Position numbers and translations under genes: made by a program. The notes under the pieces are model-generated. The model was not told the DNA's origin. It did not search any database and was given only the letters and a program-made list of their open reading frames with translations. A stretch of 64,000 nucleotides of DNA, taken from positions 62,001 to 126,000 of the forward strand of contig JBBMOL010000376.1 in assembly GCA_037954665.1 (NCBI GenBank). Reading direction: 5' to 3'. The stretch is from Laguncularia racemosa. Taxonomy: Eukaryota > Streptophyta > Magnoliopsida > Myrtales > Combretaceae. Positions 33,335 through 44,979 of the stretch are shown here, piece after piece. Every line of letters starts with the position of its first letter. The stretch's first letter is position 1.

Positions 33335-34019
33335 TGATGGGGATCAAGTAGCATCAAGAGTTCTCAAGCCAAAGTCTAATGACCCGCTACATGGTATTGG
33401 AGGTCCAATGACAAGAGCTAGAGTTAAGCGAGCGGGAGAAGCCTTGCAAGGATTAGTTATGGAACTCCAAGAGCAAGAAGCAAGTTGACACAAGTCTAAT
33501 TCAAGCCCCGAGCTAGTAAACATAATATATCAAAGCACGGACGAAGCGGAGGCCATCAACGATGGAACGACAGCCTTCAGCAAAGGGAAGGCCGTCGGCC
33601 TAAATTTCAAGGCTGCCGGCCTTGGAAGCTGCACAGCCGGCGTAGTGCCGGCCTAGATATTCGTAGAACGTCTTTTTGTTTTCTTTCGTTATTTCAATGC
33701 CGGCCATATATGAATTTAGGCCGCCAACTTATGTGTTTTTTTCGAAGATAATACCTTATGTTGTCATTTAAAAGGACACTTTTTATTAGATTGAGTCAAA
33801 ATTTCCTTGAGAGAATCCTCTCTTCTTTAGTTCTTGCAATAGAACTTCCTTCGATTTCTTCATCCTAATTGCTTGGAGAAATCAATCCAGATAGCTTAGG
33901 TTCTAATCGACGGGTTCGATTGGGGTCGGGTTTCATTTCGTTTTCGATTCAATTTCGATTCTCAGGTTTGAATCCTTCTTGAATGTTGGGTCATAGATCG
34001 ATATCTAGGGTTCGCGTCA
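33335..34019 (+). repeat. 3' LTR of B3 (685 bp)
   Basis: It runs from TGATGGGGATC to TTCGCGTCA. Cluster of GCCGGC/GGCCTTGG motifs at 33585-33660. Full-length and clean, so it serves as the reference for the B family LTRs. Confidence 0.9.
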
Positions 34020-34344
34020 CTGGAGGAACATTCATCATTTGCAATTATGACCCTCAAGGCAATATTGTTGGGCAAAAACCCTACTAGGGAAAATATATTA
34101 TCATTTGCCTTATTTTCGCTAATGGAGTTGATAATTATTTAATAATAAGTTGTGCCATGTCATTAACGATGTAATTTTATAAATAAATTTGCTGTCAAAT
34201 ATGCACAAGTTTATCATTTCCTTTTTCCACTATGAGCACTTTAGTGTAAAATATGTGATGGAATACTATTAATTTTCATGCAAAGTGTAGCATTTGCTTG
34301 AATTACTTAGAAATGAAAGAACTACTTGCCTACTCAAGTGTTTA
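34020..34344. other. AT-rich unassigned sequence
   Basis: Flank of B3. No open frame, repeat or motif that I recognise. The first bases CTGGA would be the B3 target duplication, but the other copy is missing. Confidence 0.5.
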
Positions 34345-34418
34345 CTTACAAAATCCTAACGTGTTAGAATTTGTTTGTATCATCTTCTATAGTATACCAC
34401 TAATGATTTGAGTTGGAG

Positions 34419-34540
34419 CTACTAAAAGAATATGTTGTTGGCACAATCTAAAGAAAAATATAATTTTAACAAAACTAGTCTACTAAAAGAATATGTTGTT
34501 GGCACAATCTAAAGAAAAATATAGTTTTAACAAAACTAGT
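34419..34540 (+). repeat. 61-bp tandem duplication in block S
   Basis: Two adjacent copies beginning CTACTAAAAGAATATGTTG (34419 and 34480), almost identical. The right-hand block S copy has only one, so the duplication postdates the split. Confidence 0.9.
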
Positions 34541-36185
34541 CAACCTTGTTTCTGACAAAAATAATAAACAAATAAGTATTCATTTGTGCATGATGTATGC
34601 TCAAACAAATTGATTTTTATATAGATTAATTTTTTTGTTCGATAGCAAAATAAAAAAGCATCAATATGATGCTTTTAGTAATCTTTATGTGTGTAGGTTT
34701 GATGAAAGATCTAGCAATAGAAATGCCAACAAGCCCTTAGAGGCATACGTGAAAATGTATAATGGGAAAGATGGACTTATCTTATTTTAGTTGGCATTAG
34801 AATTGTCTATAGAAATATATATTTGCTTGTTATTGCAATTGTAGTGCATCTTATATATATGTAAGGATTTGTTAATAAGTATAGTAGCACTTTCTTATTC
34901 CCAATAGAAAGAGAGCTTTAAGTGTTTTTATTTCTTTTTTTTTTCATAAAATGATTATGGGTACTTAGATGCACTTCATAAGAGGCTAAAACATGAACTT
35001 TTTAATTTTTTATTTAGGCATACATATTAATAAAAAATTGAACTATCAATTGAAAAAGTTGAAATTATTACATAAAACTTGTGTAAGTTTGATTATTGAA
35101 AAATAAATTATGAAGGATTTAAATAAAAAAATTATAAGTAATTAAAACAAAAATATTAGCATCATATAAGTACAACTATTCTCTGATTTTTCTTGTGATG
35201 ACTCCATGGCATTATTTCGTTAGTAATATTACAAAAAATTATATCATTTTCAACATAAATGATTAGACAATCTATCATTTAATAATCTCTATTCATTTTC
35301 ATAATATTAATTCTAAAAACTTGTTATTACATCAAGTAATCTAATTGTTGTCTTTACCTAACATTTTACATAATCAAGTCCAACAGGCCTTAGCCCTTGA
35401 CCTTGCTCACTTGCCAATTCACATGGTTGTTTACGAGCATAAATATTTATATTATATTATATATTATATATATAAAGCTCATGAGTCAGTTAAGTAGCAT
35501 GCTCATGAGCAAACACCTCACAAGCTAACCAATGGGTGTGGTCATGTGGTTGCTCTTGACCATAATTACAAGTTGACTTGTTGATAATATAAATAAGCAA
35601 TTTTGTGAGCAAGCTTACATGCAAAAATAAGAGATTGAGCTTACCAATTTAAATAAACAATCCTTATTTTGAACTCTAACTTAGCTCATATATATGTTTG
35701 ACCCAATACGACTTTAAAACAAGGCAAGTTTGAGTAGCTCACAAGTGGGTTGATTCATTTGTAGCCTTCCTATCATCATGGTATAGCTATAAATGAATAA
35801 ATTGCATTTTAGGAGGAATTTATATAGTAATTATAAGTTTTTGATAAATGAAATTTAATATTATTTTTTATTTATAAAAATGAATAGAAGAAAAAAAAAA
35901 GCGAATGAAAATTGATTTCTCCTAAGAGATAAACTTAAATGACACTGATTGGAATACCTGTGACCACAAGTTTATAAGGCATGCACTTGACCACGCAGCT
36001 ATATCTAGCATCACTATGAAACTTGCTCTTTAAAAAGATAAATATGATGCGTATTTTTTTCTTGTTAATAAATTTTAATAATTAAGTTTTTTATTTCAAG
36101 ATTGAGGAGGTTGGTGCTCCATCCGACTTCCCAAGTCATCGCGGTTAGTTGTGTATATATGGGAAGTCGATAGCAAACTATTCAG

Positions 36186-36315
36186 GTAAAGTTAGACTTT
36201 CAGAGAAATAATTGCTAAGAATTTAAGAAGCTAGCTAAAAGGATAGGTTCGAGTAAAGTTAGACTTTTAGTGGAATAATTGCTAAGAATTTAAGAAGCTA
36301 GCTAAAAGGATAGAC
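36186..36315 (+). repeat. 67-bp tandem duplication in block S
   Basis: GTAAAGTTAGACTTT...GCTAGCTAAAAGGATAG occurs at 36186 and again at 36253 with a few differences. The right copy at 54710 has a single unit. Confidence 0.88.
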
Positions 36316-37345
36316 ATAGACATGATATTATAGTACTTGCAAAGTATTTTGCAATAGAACTTAAATTGGCTAGATTTAATTAACAAACTTAATACAAAAA
36401 AATAAAAATTAATAATAATAGAAATTCTAGCGAAAACACCTCGTCAAGAGGACTTCACACTAATAGCTTAATGACAGGATATTATAAATATTTAGCATTC
36501 AACAAAGTCAACTCTAGTGCTTGCAGAAGTGCAACACTTGCTCTAGTCTTTCTCTCTCCAAAATTATAACAGATTTTCAAATTTACATACCAATTGATTT
36601 AGCCGAGTAAGATTTGGAGAACATATGATTAAGTCGGGCTATAATACTCTATTTGAGAAAGAGCTTTGTTGAGGTGGTAGTGGAGTGCCTATTTCTTATT
36701 GATGATAGAATTTAGAAGTTCATTTCAATTTAGATTGTACGTCCAAACAAAAACATCTCTTATGGAGAGTTAGTATGAATTCCTTAAATCTTTTTTTTTT
36801 TTTTACATGAACATTCATACGAATCCTTTCTGCCCCTTTTGTTCTTAAGGATCATTTCACTGTAGTTGGATTTGTTTAGTGTGGTTTGCTCGTTGTAATT
36901 TACAAGTAGGCTTTTTCTAGATTGTAAGAACTGATGTGTGACTCTGAGATCTGATTGACTCTATTGCTCTTGATAAATTGTCCCTTAAGAAGCCACTGAA
37001 AAAAAAATTCTATGATCCTTTGGTAGATTTGGAAGCATCAACGTGATTGTGCTTTCAATAACTCCACATTAATGCCACATAAAATAATAGCAATAGCTAT
37101 AAGAAAATTGAAGGAATTGTTCAGTGGTTCAAGCTCTAATCGGCATACACTAGAAGCATCTGCAGGCATCTTTTTACAGAATTCATTTAAATCCAACTAC
37201 TACAAAAGTCAACTATCATCGTTCCTTTGATCCAATTATCATCATGGAAGATTTACGAGTAATGGCAAGTAATTTTGAGGGTAATCTTATTGAAGCAACT
37301 ACTTTTTATGCTTATGGTGTAGATAAGCTTTGTTAGTAATGAATG

Positions 37346-38549
37346 GAATTGCTTCTATGGTCAAACAAGGATGGAGGAAAATTATCATAGAATCATAGTA
37401 AAAAATTATTAACTGCTCGATTTTCTCTGGTTTAGCTAAGTCTTAGAAGAGCCAAGGGACTATAAAGGACACCCTTTTGCTTAAAAGTTCCTTAGGTGAA
37501 TTTACTTAATATATATTTCGATTTTCACTATTGGTCATTTTGTATATATGTATTTGTATTTTTAACACTTTACATATTTATGATTTATATGACTCGTTAT
37601 TATTCATTAAAAACCATGTGTCGGGTTCTACTTTTTTTACAATAAGTATTTTAATAAAATAATATTATTAAATACATTTGATTGAATAATACAATAATAA
37701 TAATAAAACAAGGTAAAAAAAATGCAGAAAAAGAAATGAAATCGGGTGCTTGATTAATAATGTTTCGTGCCTCAAACTTAAATGTTTACTTATACTAGTT
37801 AAGTCGCAACTTAGGTTTTTGTGTAATAGAAAGGACTAATAAAGAATTTTGTATTTAGTTGAAATTGTTTTGAAACCCTTTTAAGAAACTTTTCCATGGA
37901 AGCTAGTTTCTGTTTGGTTATTGGGAAAGTGTCAGATCGAAAGGACATCACGCTATACCATTTGTTCTCGAGATAAAAATTTTGAGTAATGCACACTTTC
38001 TGAAGTAGAGGACTCTCTCACATAATACTCGATCAATTTTGATCGAATCCATTTCGCTTTAACTTTTCTTTTTTCTTTTTCTACTCCTTGTATTGTTTGC
38101 TCTGATCCAAATTTTAGTTCAATGGGTTCACATTCAACATTGCCTTTAATTCACATGTAATACAAAAATGTCAAAAGTCTAAAAGTATGGGAAGCATAAC
38201 CCCAAAACAATGAGAATGATAAATAGTTTGTTGATAATGTTGCACATTCCAACTCTTCAAATGAGATGATGATTCAGTAGCTGAATAGCAACGGATAACC
38301 CAATTTTTTTTTCTGTGATTTTTTTTTAATTTTTCAGTATAATTTTTTGTTAAGTATATTACTATTTTATTAAATTAATTATTATGTATGAATTAACTAC
38401 TGTTACATATTCTAATTAACATTGACAAGGAATGATAAAAAATAGATATGTAAAGTGTCAAAATAAAAAAAATGTAGATATGCAAAGTACACATAGGTGA
38501 AAATATAGGTTTATCAAGTGAAATTAATCCAAGTTCTTTATCTATACCA
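37346..38549. other. AT-rich unassigned sequence
   Basis: No recognisable gene, transposon end or repeat. Short AATAATAATAA runs near 37690. The last bases (CTTGT at 38550-38554) are the target duplication of copia element G. Confidence 0.5.
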
Positions 38550-38554
38550 CTTGT

Positions 38555-38934
38555 TAACAACTTTTGTAAAACGTTGGCTGAATGCCTTTCATAATTCATG
38601 TTCAAGTATATATATACATTAGGAGGATATCTTTCTAAGAAACTATATCTTACAAACTAGGAAAATAAATCTTTCTCTACTAAAATATACAATACAAAAT
38701 ATACATACCATATTTACAAACTAAGTCACGGAGCGAATATCTAAGTATTCACAACCGTGTTTAGCCGTGTATGCTTCTGGCTGCTACCTAACACAACACA
38801 CGGCCGTGTCTTCTAGTCGTGTATCCGGCCGTGTATGCTTCTGGCTACTACTTGACACAATACACGGCCGTGCCTTCTAGCCGTGTATCTGATTGTGTAT
38901 GCTTCTGGCTGCTTCCAGACCTTCTTGTTTGATA
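38555..38934 (-). repeat. 3' LTR of copia element G (380 bp)
   Basis: Pairs with 44980-45373. Next to it the complement shows the polypurine tract TTGAGGGGGGA (38935-38946). It contains two to three units of about 64 bp carrying CACGGCCGTG and CCGTGTATGCTTCTGGCTGC. Confidence 0.92.
38745..38925. repeat. CCGTG minisatellite in copia LTR (3' LTR)
   Basis: Units of about 64 bp: CCGTGTATGCTTCTGGCTGC, then TACTTGACACAA, then ACACGGCCGTGCCTTCTAG. The inner ACACGGCCGTG is palindromic. The 5' LTR has one more or shifted unit (45165-45350), which explains the 14-bp length difference. Confidence 0.85.
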
Positions 38935-39017
38935 TCCCCCCTCAAATTGATGCGAACTGATCAAGAAGCATCAATTTGCCAACAAGAAACTGATGACGCT
39001 ACCAAGAAAGAGCCTTA

Positions 39018-40941
39018 GGTAGCGTTTGGTTGGTATTGAAATTCGGCACTAGACTGGACAAAATTTTTTGTCCCTCGTTTGGTTGCCACACATGAAAGAA
39101 GTACTGGACTAAACACCAATTACATACTGGACAAAATCAGAAATTTTAGTACCGCATGTAATTCGATACTAAAAATTACGTACTGGACTAAATGTAATTT
39201 TTTTGAAATTCTGAATTTGCCCTTCATACTTACCTTAAAAGAAAATAAAAATAGTAAGTATAATAATAAATGATGAAAATGTGAAAATTCATAAAGAAAA
39301 TAATAAAAAGATTAGAAAAATAAAAATAAAGATTTAGATTTTGAAATAGGATAGATAAAAATCTAGGAGAAAAATTTTCAATAAAAATTTAATAAAATTA
39401 TAAAAATTTAATAAAAATTATGAAAATTAATAAAAGTTAATAAAAATTATAAAAATTATAAAAATCATAATAAATTAAATAAAAAATCAATAAAAATTTA
39501 TAATAGTAGAAATGAGTTGAAAAATAAAAAAATGAATTTTTATCACTTCGAAAAATCATTTTCTTAAATAAATCCAGAATTGGTGTTTTTCCTTAAAATT
39601 ATCATTTTCAAAAAAATCAAATTATCAAGCCTAGGTTTAGATTTTTTAGAAAAATCCTAAAATGGTAAAAACATAAATTAAAAGAAATTTCATAATTAAA
39701 ATTCACAAACACACTAAAGTTTTTCAAGAAAAGCGAACTACAGCTTGTTTGATCCTGAATAGCAAGTACGTAGGCACCCATTTGGGGCAACCCTAAAAAA
39801 GGAATAAAAATCATTTTCCTAGCATAATTCACTTAAAAACACAATAAAAGACGACAAAAATAAAATAAAAGACATTTCGAGATAAAGTAAATTTTAGGAG
39901 ATTAGGTGGTAACCTTAGGGTTTTAATAGGTTAGCCTACGAACTTAGAAACTCCGGTTTTCCCCTTTCCTCTTTTCACAAAAAAACAAGAAGAGGAAATC
40001 ACGACGACTAGTGGTCCAAATTAGGACTAATCCGCTCCATTAGTCTTAATTCAATCTTTCCCAACAACAGTTGGGTGGCAACTCCAAAAATAAAACGAAA
40101 TTCCTAACTCAAGTCGAGGATCTACATTAGATGAGCATAGGGTCTAGTATAGATCAGATTAGGAATGGGAAAACAAAAAATTAAACTCGACAAGTATCTT
40201 GTATGGTTAAACCGGTTTTCATATTTTGTAGAAGTTGTAACCTCATGAATCTCCTGCAATAGAGTTAGCAGGTTTTCTATCAGATATAGTTGGTAGGTCA
40301 TAATCATAGAAACTACTTTGACTATGGAAACGTATGATTATTATCTTATCTATGTCATTTATGCCTTATCCTTATGAAATATAAAAGTGATTGATGTTCT
40401 AATCTAATCGATCTAATTTGTGGATGGATTTAGTAATTTTGTCGATCTAAATGACTTGTTCAAAGTGGTTGATGGATATGTGGATGTTTCAGTGTAAAAG
40501 TGTTTCATGTCTTCAATGACATATTCAAAATCATAAATAACGTATTATTTCATTAAATATAACATAATTCTTTTCCCTATAATATTTAATATAATATATT
40601 AAACCTTCAAATCATTTTTTTATAATAATATCAAATATATATAAATAACTATGATATAAATAAAAGGGTAAAATTGTCAATTTTACTCTGTCCAGTCAAG
40701 TACTTTGTAATTTCAAACACTGCACAACACAAAAGCCTTCTCCAGTAATTAAAAAGGGCAAAACTGTTTAATTTACTATGTCCAGTCCAGTACTTTGCAA
40801 TCCAAACACTAGACAGCACAAAAATCCTTATCCAGTACTGAACAAACCAAACGTGGTACAAAAATATTTTTTGTCCAGTCCTTCTTTTTTAGTACTGTCT
40901 AGTATTCTTATTCTGTCCAGTACCAGTAACCAAACGGTACC
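39018..40941. mobile_element. Element H: Harbinger-like non-autonomous DNA transposon with captured LTR sequence
   Basis: Terminal inverted repeats start GGTAGCGTTTGGTT on the left and, on the complement, GGTACCGTTTGGTT on the right, flanked by TTA on both sides (39015-39017 and 40942-40944). TTA target sites with GG-starting ends fit PIF/Harbinger MITEs (known). The arms fold back over about 200 bp with repeated GTACTGGAC motifs. It has no transposase frame. The centre (about 39237-40193) is a Tat/Ogre LTR fragment. It splits the copia G frame right after ADIFTK. Confidence 0.8.
39237..40193 (+). repeat. Tat/Ogre LTR 3' fragment inside element H
   Basis: It aligns with 18360-19330 of the Tat LTR: GGATAGATAA, the block ATTTTTAGAAAAATCC, AAGCGAACT.C.GCTTGTTTG at 39730, GGTTTTAATAGGTTAGC at 39924 and the end GGAATGGGAA at 40166. 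It stops where the LTR would end and no PBS follows. The sequence is clean here, so it also serves as a reference for the smeared part of the Tat LTR. Confidence 0.8.
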
Positions 40942-42353
40942 TTAGTAAATATATCAGCTGTTTGAAGATCCGAAGATATATGCAGAAGAGAAATAACACC
41001 ATTATCATAAGCTTCTCGAATAGAACGACAGTCCACTTCAATATGTTTCGTACGCTCATGAAAAACAGGATTAGTAGTAATCTGAACAGCACTAGTATTA
41101 TCGACATGAAGAGAGGTAGACCCAAGTTGAGGAAAACCAACCTCAGCTAACAATCCGCGAAGCTAAATAATCTTAGAGTAAGCAGATGACATAGCACGAT
41201 ATTCGGACTCAGTAGAAGATTTAGACACACGATCTTGTTTCTTACTCTTCCAAGAAATTAAAGAGTTACCAAGAAACGTACACCAACCAGTAATAGTGCG
41301 ACGTGTATCAGAACAACCAGCCCAATCAGCATCACTATATGTGGTTAAGTGAATGGGAGACTCCGCAGAAAAGAACAAACCCCGATGAGAAGTCCCTTTT
41401 AAATACCGAACAATGTGACGAATTGCTACTAAATGAATATGTGTAGGTGCCTGCATAAATTGACTAACTTGTTGTACAGCAAATGAAATATCCAGCCGTG
41501 TAATAGTCAGATAATTGAGACTTCCAACAAGTTGTCGATATAAAGATGGATCAGATAGAAAGTCACCATCATGTCGTTGATATTTAACATTCACTTCCAA
41601 AGGAGTATCGACAGAACGTCCCTCTTGGAGACCAGCTAAAGCAATAAGTTCCTCAGTATATTTATGTTGATGAAGAAAAATACCAGCAGAAGAAGAATGA
41701 ACCTCAAGACCTAAGAAATAAGTTAACGAGCCCAAATCTTTCATATGAAAAGAAGCTTGAAGTCGTTCTTGTAAATGAGACATTAATTGAGTATCAAATC
41801 CTGTGATAACAATATCATCAACATAGACTAACAACAAGACAATGCCCTTGTCAGTCTTGCACAGGAATAATGAAGAATCATACTGACTTTGAATAAAAGA
41901 AAAGCTAAGAAGAGTATTACGAAACTTCTCAAACCAGGCCCGTGGAGCTTGTTTCAAGCCGTATAGAGACCGTTTGAGCTTACAAACATCAGGTGAGGGT
42001 GTAGAAAACAATCCTGGAGGAGGAGTCATATAGATATCTTCCTTGAGGTCTCCATGCAAAAATGCATTCTTAACATCCATCTGTCGTAAGAACCATCCTT
42101 TAGATGCAGCAATAGATAGAATAAGCCGGACAGTTGTCATCTTAGCCACAGGTGCAAAGGTCTCTTTATAATCAATGCCATATTCCTGTCGATTGCCAAG
42201 AGCTACCAACCTTGCCTTATATCTGTCGAGGGAACCATCAGATCGAATCTTAAGAGAGTAAACCCATTTACAACCAATGGGTTTAACACTAGCAGGGTAG
42301 GAAACAATATCCCAAGTGTGATTATCATGAAGTTCTTGAAGTTCCTCTTGCAT
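40908..42353 (-). pseudogene. Copia G reverse transcriptase and RNase H
   Basis: The 396-codon frame 42353-41163 covers the RVT_2 domain: CKWVYSLKIRSDGSLDRYKARLVA, MDVKNAFLHGDL, LYGLKQAPRAWF, catalytic YVDDI (about 41815-41830), then the RNase H region with LVGSLNYLTITRLDISFAV, YSDADWAGC and KSSTESEYRAM. A TAG at 41163-41165 (TGG in relatives) is followed in the same frame by the RNase H tail LLAEVGFPQL...HVDNTSAVQI...HTKHIEVD-like ...ISSDLQTADIFTK, where H interrupts. The last codons lie beyond H at 38945-39014, with one more TAG. One frameshift at about 42355 separates it from integrase. Confidence 0.92.
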
Positions 42354-42358
42354 GGCTT

Positions 42359-43561
42359 TTAAGCAGCCTGAGAATAAGAGGTAGGAATGGTAGTATTAGT
42401 TACAATTGCAGAATAGTCGTATCTATCTGGAGGACGAGTATGCCGAGTTGATCGTCGAAGAATCATTGAAGCATTTTCAGGAGCAGGGTCGGAAAGGACA
42501 AGTCCATGCTTGAATCGTTTATCAAAATAAGAGTTATCAAAGTGAGGAAGCACAACAGTATCAAAAGTAAAAAAATGTTGCTGAAAATAGTATTCATGTT
42601 AAAAGAAAATCACATCCCGAGAGATATGCCATCGATTATTTATCGAATCATAACACACAAAACCTTTATGATTAGGACTGTACCCCATAAAGCCACATCG
42701 AACAGACTGGGATGACAACTTATGACGTTCATGAGTAGGTAAATGAACGAAACAAACACATCCGAAAGTATGTATCATATGATAATTAGGATGTTTACCA
42801 AACATTCGTTGGTAGGGAGAATCAAACTGCAATTGTTGAGATGGTAAGCGATTAATCAGATAAACAACAGTAGATAAAGCTTTGGTCCAAAACTTAGCTG
42901 GAACAGAAGATTCTAACAACAATGTGCGCACCACATGTAACAAATGTCGATTTTTCCGTTCGGCAACTCCATTCTGCTGAGGTGTATAAGGACATGAGCG
43001 TTGTGAAATGATACCTTTGGTATGAAGAAATGCTTGAAACTCATGAGACATATATTCACCACCATTATCAAGCCATAAGATTTTAATACCAGTGGAAAAC
43101 TGAGTCTCAATATATGTCACAAAAGTTTGAAACACAGTAAATACTTCTGCTTTAGAATGCAAAAAATAAATCCATGTAAATCGACTGTGATCTTCAATAA
43201 ATGTCACAAAATATTTATATTGATCATGTGAAATAATTGGTGCAATTCCCCAAACATCACTATGAATAATGTCAAAACATTTATTAGCACGACTACCCAA
43301 AACAGGAAAAGGCAATGTTTTACTTTTGCCCAGTTTACAAGAAGAACAATCAACTAATAAACTCTTATCTATGGAACTGAGAACACCTCTTTGCAACAAA
43401 TGATTCAAAACAACATTATTTGGATGACCTAAGCGTCTATGCCAGATGCCAGCCTTATTGTCAACAACTGAAGAAGCTAATGACAAAGTCCGAGGAACAG
43501 TAAATTGTAATGGAAATAACCTGCCCACATTAGGCCCCTTCGCTATCACCTTCCCCGACAC
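42359..43561 (-). pseudogene. Copia G integrase
   Basis: GAG-pre-integrase HHCC part (WHRRLGHPNNVVLNHLL ... CSSCKLGKSKTLPF), core DDE: D in IHSDVWG, D in WLDNGGEY and E in NGVAERKNR, followed by FWTKALSTVVYLINRLPS and the C-terminal HKGFVCYD...HISRDVIFF. A TAA at 42599-42601 interrupts the frame, which then continues (42553-42359) with the proline- and serine-rich linker leading to RT. All three catalytic acidic residues are kept. Confidence 0.92.
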
Positions 43562-43567
43562 TTGATC

Positions 43568-43891
43568 CTACACAGTACAACCATCACGAGAAAAGTGGAC
43601 ATTACAGTTATTATCTACCATTTGCCTAACAGAAAGTAAGTTAGTAGATAATCTAGGAGAAACCAAGACATGTCGAAAGGAGGAGCTAATATCACCAACT
43701 GTCGTAATAGGAATATTATTTCCATCAGCAACTTGAATGTATTGAGTACCAGTATATGGATGTTGATTATGCAATAAGTTAGATGTGCCAGTCATATGAT
43801 TTGTGGCCCCGGAATCAACAAACCAAGGAACAGAATTAGTAGTCTTACCTTTCCCTTGAAGACCAAGAGCAAAGAAGGCATAGAGGATCAT
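43568..43891 (-). pseudogene. Copia G protease
   Basis: WFVDSGATNHMTG is the classic copia aspartic protease motif (D-S-G intact), followed by IQVADGNNIPITTVGDI and LSTNLLSVRQMVDNNCNVHFS. A TAG at 43568-43570 separates it from integrase in the same frame, consistent with one C-to-T change in a CAG codon. Confidence 0.92.
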
Positions 43892-44815
43892 CTATTGAAC
43901 CATATCTGGTGTGAGAACAGATTGCTTGTTGCTAGCAATTATGGATGTTGAACCAGGATTGCAAGAGTCAGATACCACAGCATGAAAAACTTGTGACCTT
44001 CTGTTTTGAGGCCTTGTGGGACACTCCTTAATAATATGTCCTTTTTGCTTGCAATAACTCTAGAACTTCATACTACACTGTCGGGCAATATGACCAAATT
44101 CTTTGCAGCTGTAACACTGCATTGTTCCCTTTCCTCGGGTCTGAGCAGCATATGCAACATTAACTATTCCAGACGATCCACCAGTTGCACCAATAGTGGC
44201 TTGTGTCGCCAATCTTTGTTCCTCGCGCAGCAATTCCCCAAAACATACATCCAAACAGGGCACTGGATCTCTATTCAGTAACCTAGCCCGACGGTTTCAA
44301 ATTCAGGTTTGAGCTTCATCAAGAACTGATCACGACGACTCACTTCATGAATAGCCTGAAGACTAGCCAAACTCTCCTTTGACACCTTAGCATAGATAAT
44401 ACCAGAATATTCACTCCATAAATTAAGGAATCCAGAATAATATTGTTCAATTGAGAGATTACCTTGACTATAATTACTCATATCAAGTTCCAATTGGAAA
44501 CGTCTTGCAGTATTATCTTGATTGTAGACACGCTTCAAGTATTCCCACATTTTCTTTTGCTGTGCCAAAGGATTGTAAGTTGTTCACCATGTGAGCCTCA
44601 ATAGATCCCAAAAGCTATGAAACAATCCGTGCATCTTTTGCCTCCCATTGACCATGATCTTTTGATTCTGTAGGAGCCAGAGAAGATCCATCAATGTGAC
44701 CCCAAAGTTCCTTCCCTTTCAAAAACATCTTGAACTGAAATTCCCATGCAGCATAATTCTTTCCCGTAAATCTAATAGCTAAGATTTCATGTGTTTTTCT
44801 CAGAAGACATCCTAA
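43892..44815 (-). pseudogene. Copia G gag
   Basis: It probably starts at an ATG near 44811 (MSSEK), where a frameshift causes an early stop; the shifted frame reads the copia gag start ILAIRFTGKNYAAWEFQFKMFLKGKELWGHIDG with a TAG at about 44630. The central part 44568-44275 (LKRVYNQDNTARRFQLELDMSNYSQGN ... FLMKLKPEFETV) and 44263-44060 (LREEQRLATQ ...) follow in another frame. A CX2CX4HX4C zinc knuckle (CYSCKEFGHIARQC) is at about 44070-44110, and a second incomplete one (YCKQKGHIIKEC) lies past a TAG at 44060-44062. Confidence 0.88.
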
Positions 44816-44963
44816 ACCGAATTATCACTCACAACTTGATTATCAAAACTTGTTGATTAGAATTAATCAACCTAAAGCCAAAAATAAAAAAACAACCAAA
44901 AACAAACCAGCAATTCCAAGACTAAAAAAAATGGAACTATGGATTCAGCACAATACTCAGTTG

Positions 44964-44979
44964 TGTGGCTCTGATACCA
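44964..44979 (-). other. Primer-binding site, tRNA-Met type (copia G)
   Basis: The complement reads TGGTATCAGAGCCACA and abuts the 5' LTR with no gap. It matches the 3' end of plant initiator tRNA-Met, usual for copia elements. Confidence 0.93.

Larger units (their letters stand above)
27800..34019 (+). mobile_element. Element B3: Ty3/gypsy retrotransposon (best-preserved pol of the B family)
   Basis: 5' LTR remnant (about 27800-28195), damaged tRNA-Met type PBS, gag, protease-RT, RNase H, integrase, polypurine tract and 3' LTR (33335-34019). It is the same family as B1 and B2. The 5' LTR lacks its first half, and sequence upstream is the end of the Tat integrase, so no target duplication can be paired with the 3' flank CTGGA (34020). 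Pol is readable but has one frameshift and several stops, so it is not autonomous. Confidence 0.87.
34345..37345. repeat. Duplicated non-coding block S, left copy
   Basis: About 3 kb aligns in the same order with 46365-48501 plus 54650-55915, e.g. TTACTTACAAAATC.TAACGTGTTAGAATTTG at 34348 and 46368, TAAAGTTAGACTTT at 36187 and 54711, and GGTTCAAGCTCT-like and GAATTGCTTCTA at the end (37346 and 55905). The copies are diverged by many substitutions and indels. An AT-rich stem-loop-prone segment with CTCATGAGC motifs (35380-35765) occurs in both, ending like plant MITEs (CATTTGTAGCC). I found no open frame of note; it may be an old unidentified transposon, a segmental duplicate, or a gene relic. 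Confidence 0.72.

Noticed and set aside
35380..35765. CTCATGAGC-rich AT segment as a CRISPR-like or tandem array
   Set aside because: Copies are irregular and not separated by unique spacers; it is also in the second S copy, so it is an old MITE-like or AT-rich segment.
37235..37335. Short plus-strand frame (MEDLRVMASNFEGNLIEATT) shared in part by the right S copy
   Set aside because: About 30 codons, interrupted, and degraded in the second copy; might be a gene relic but I cannot name a family.
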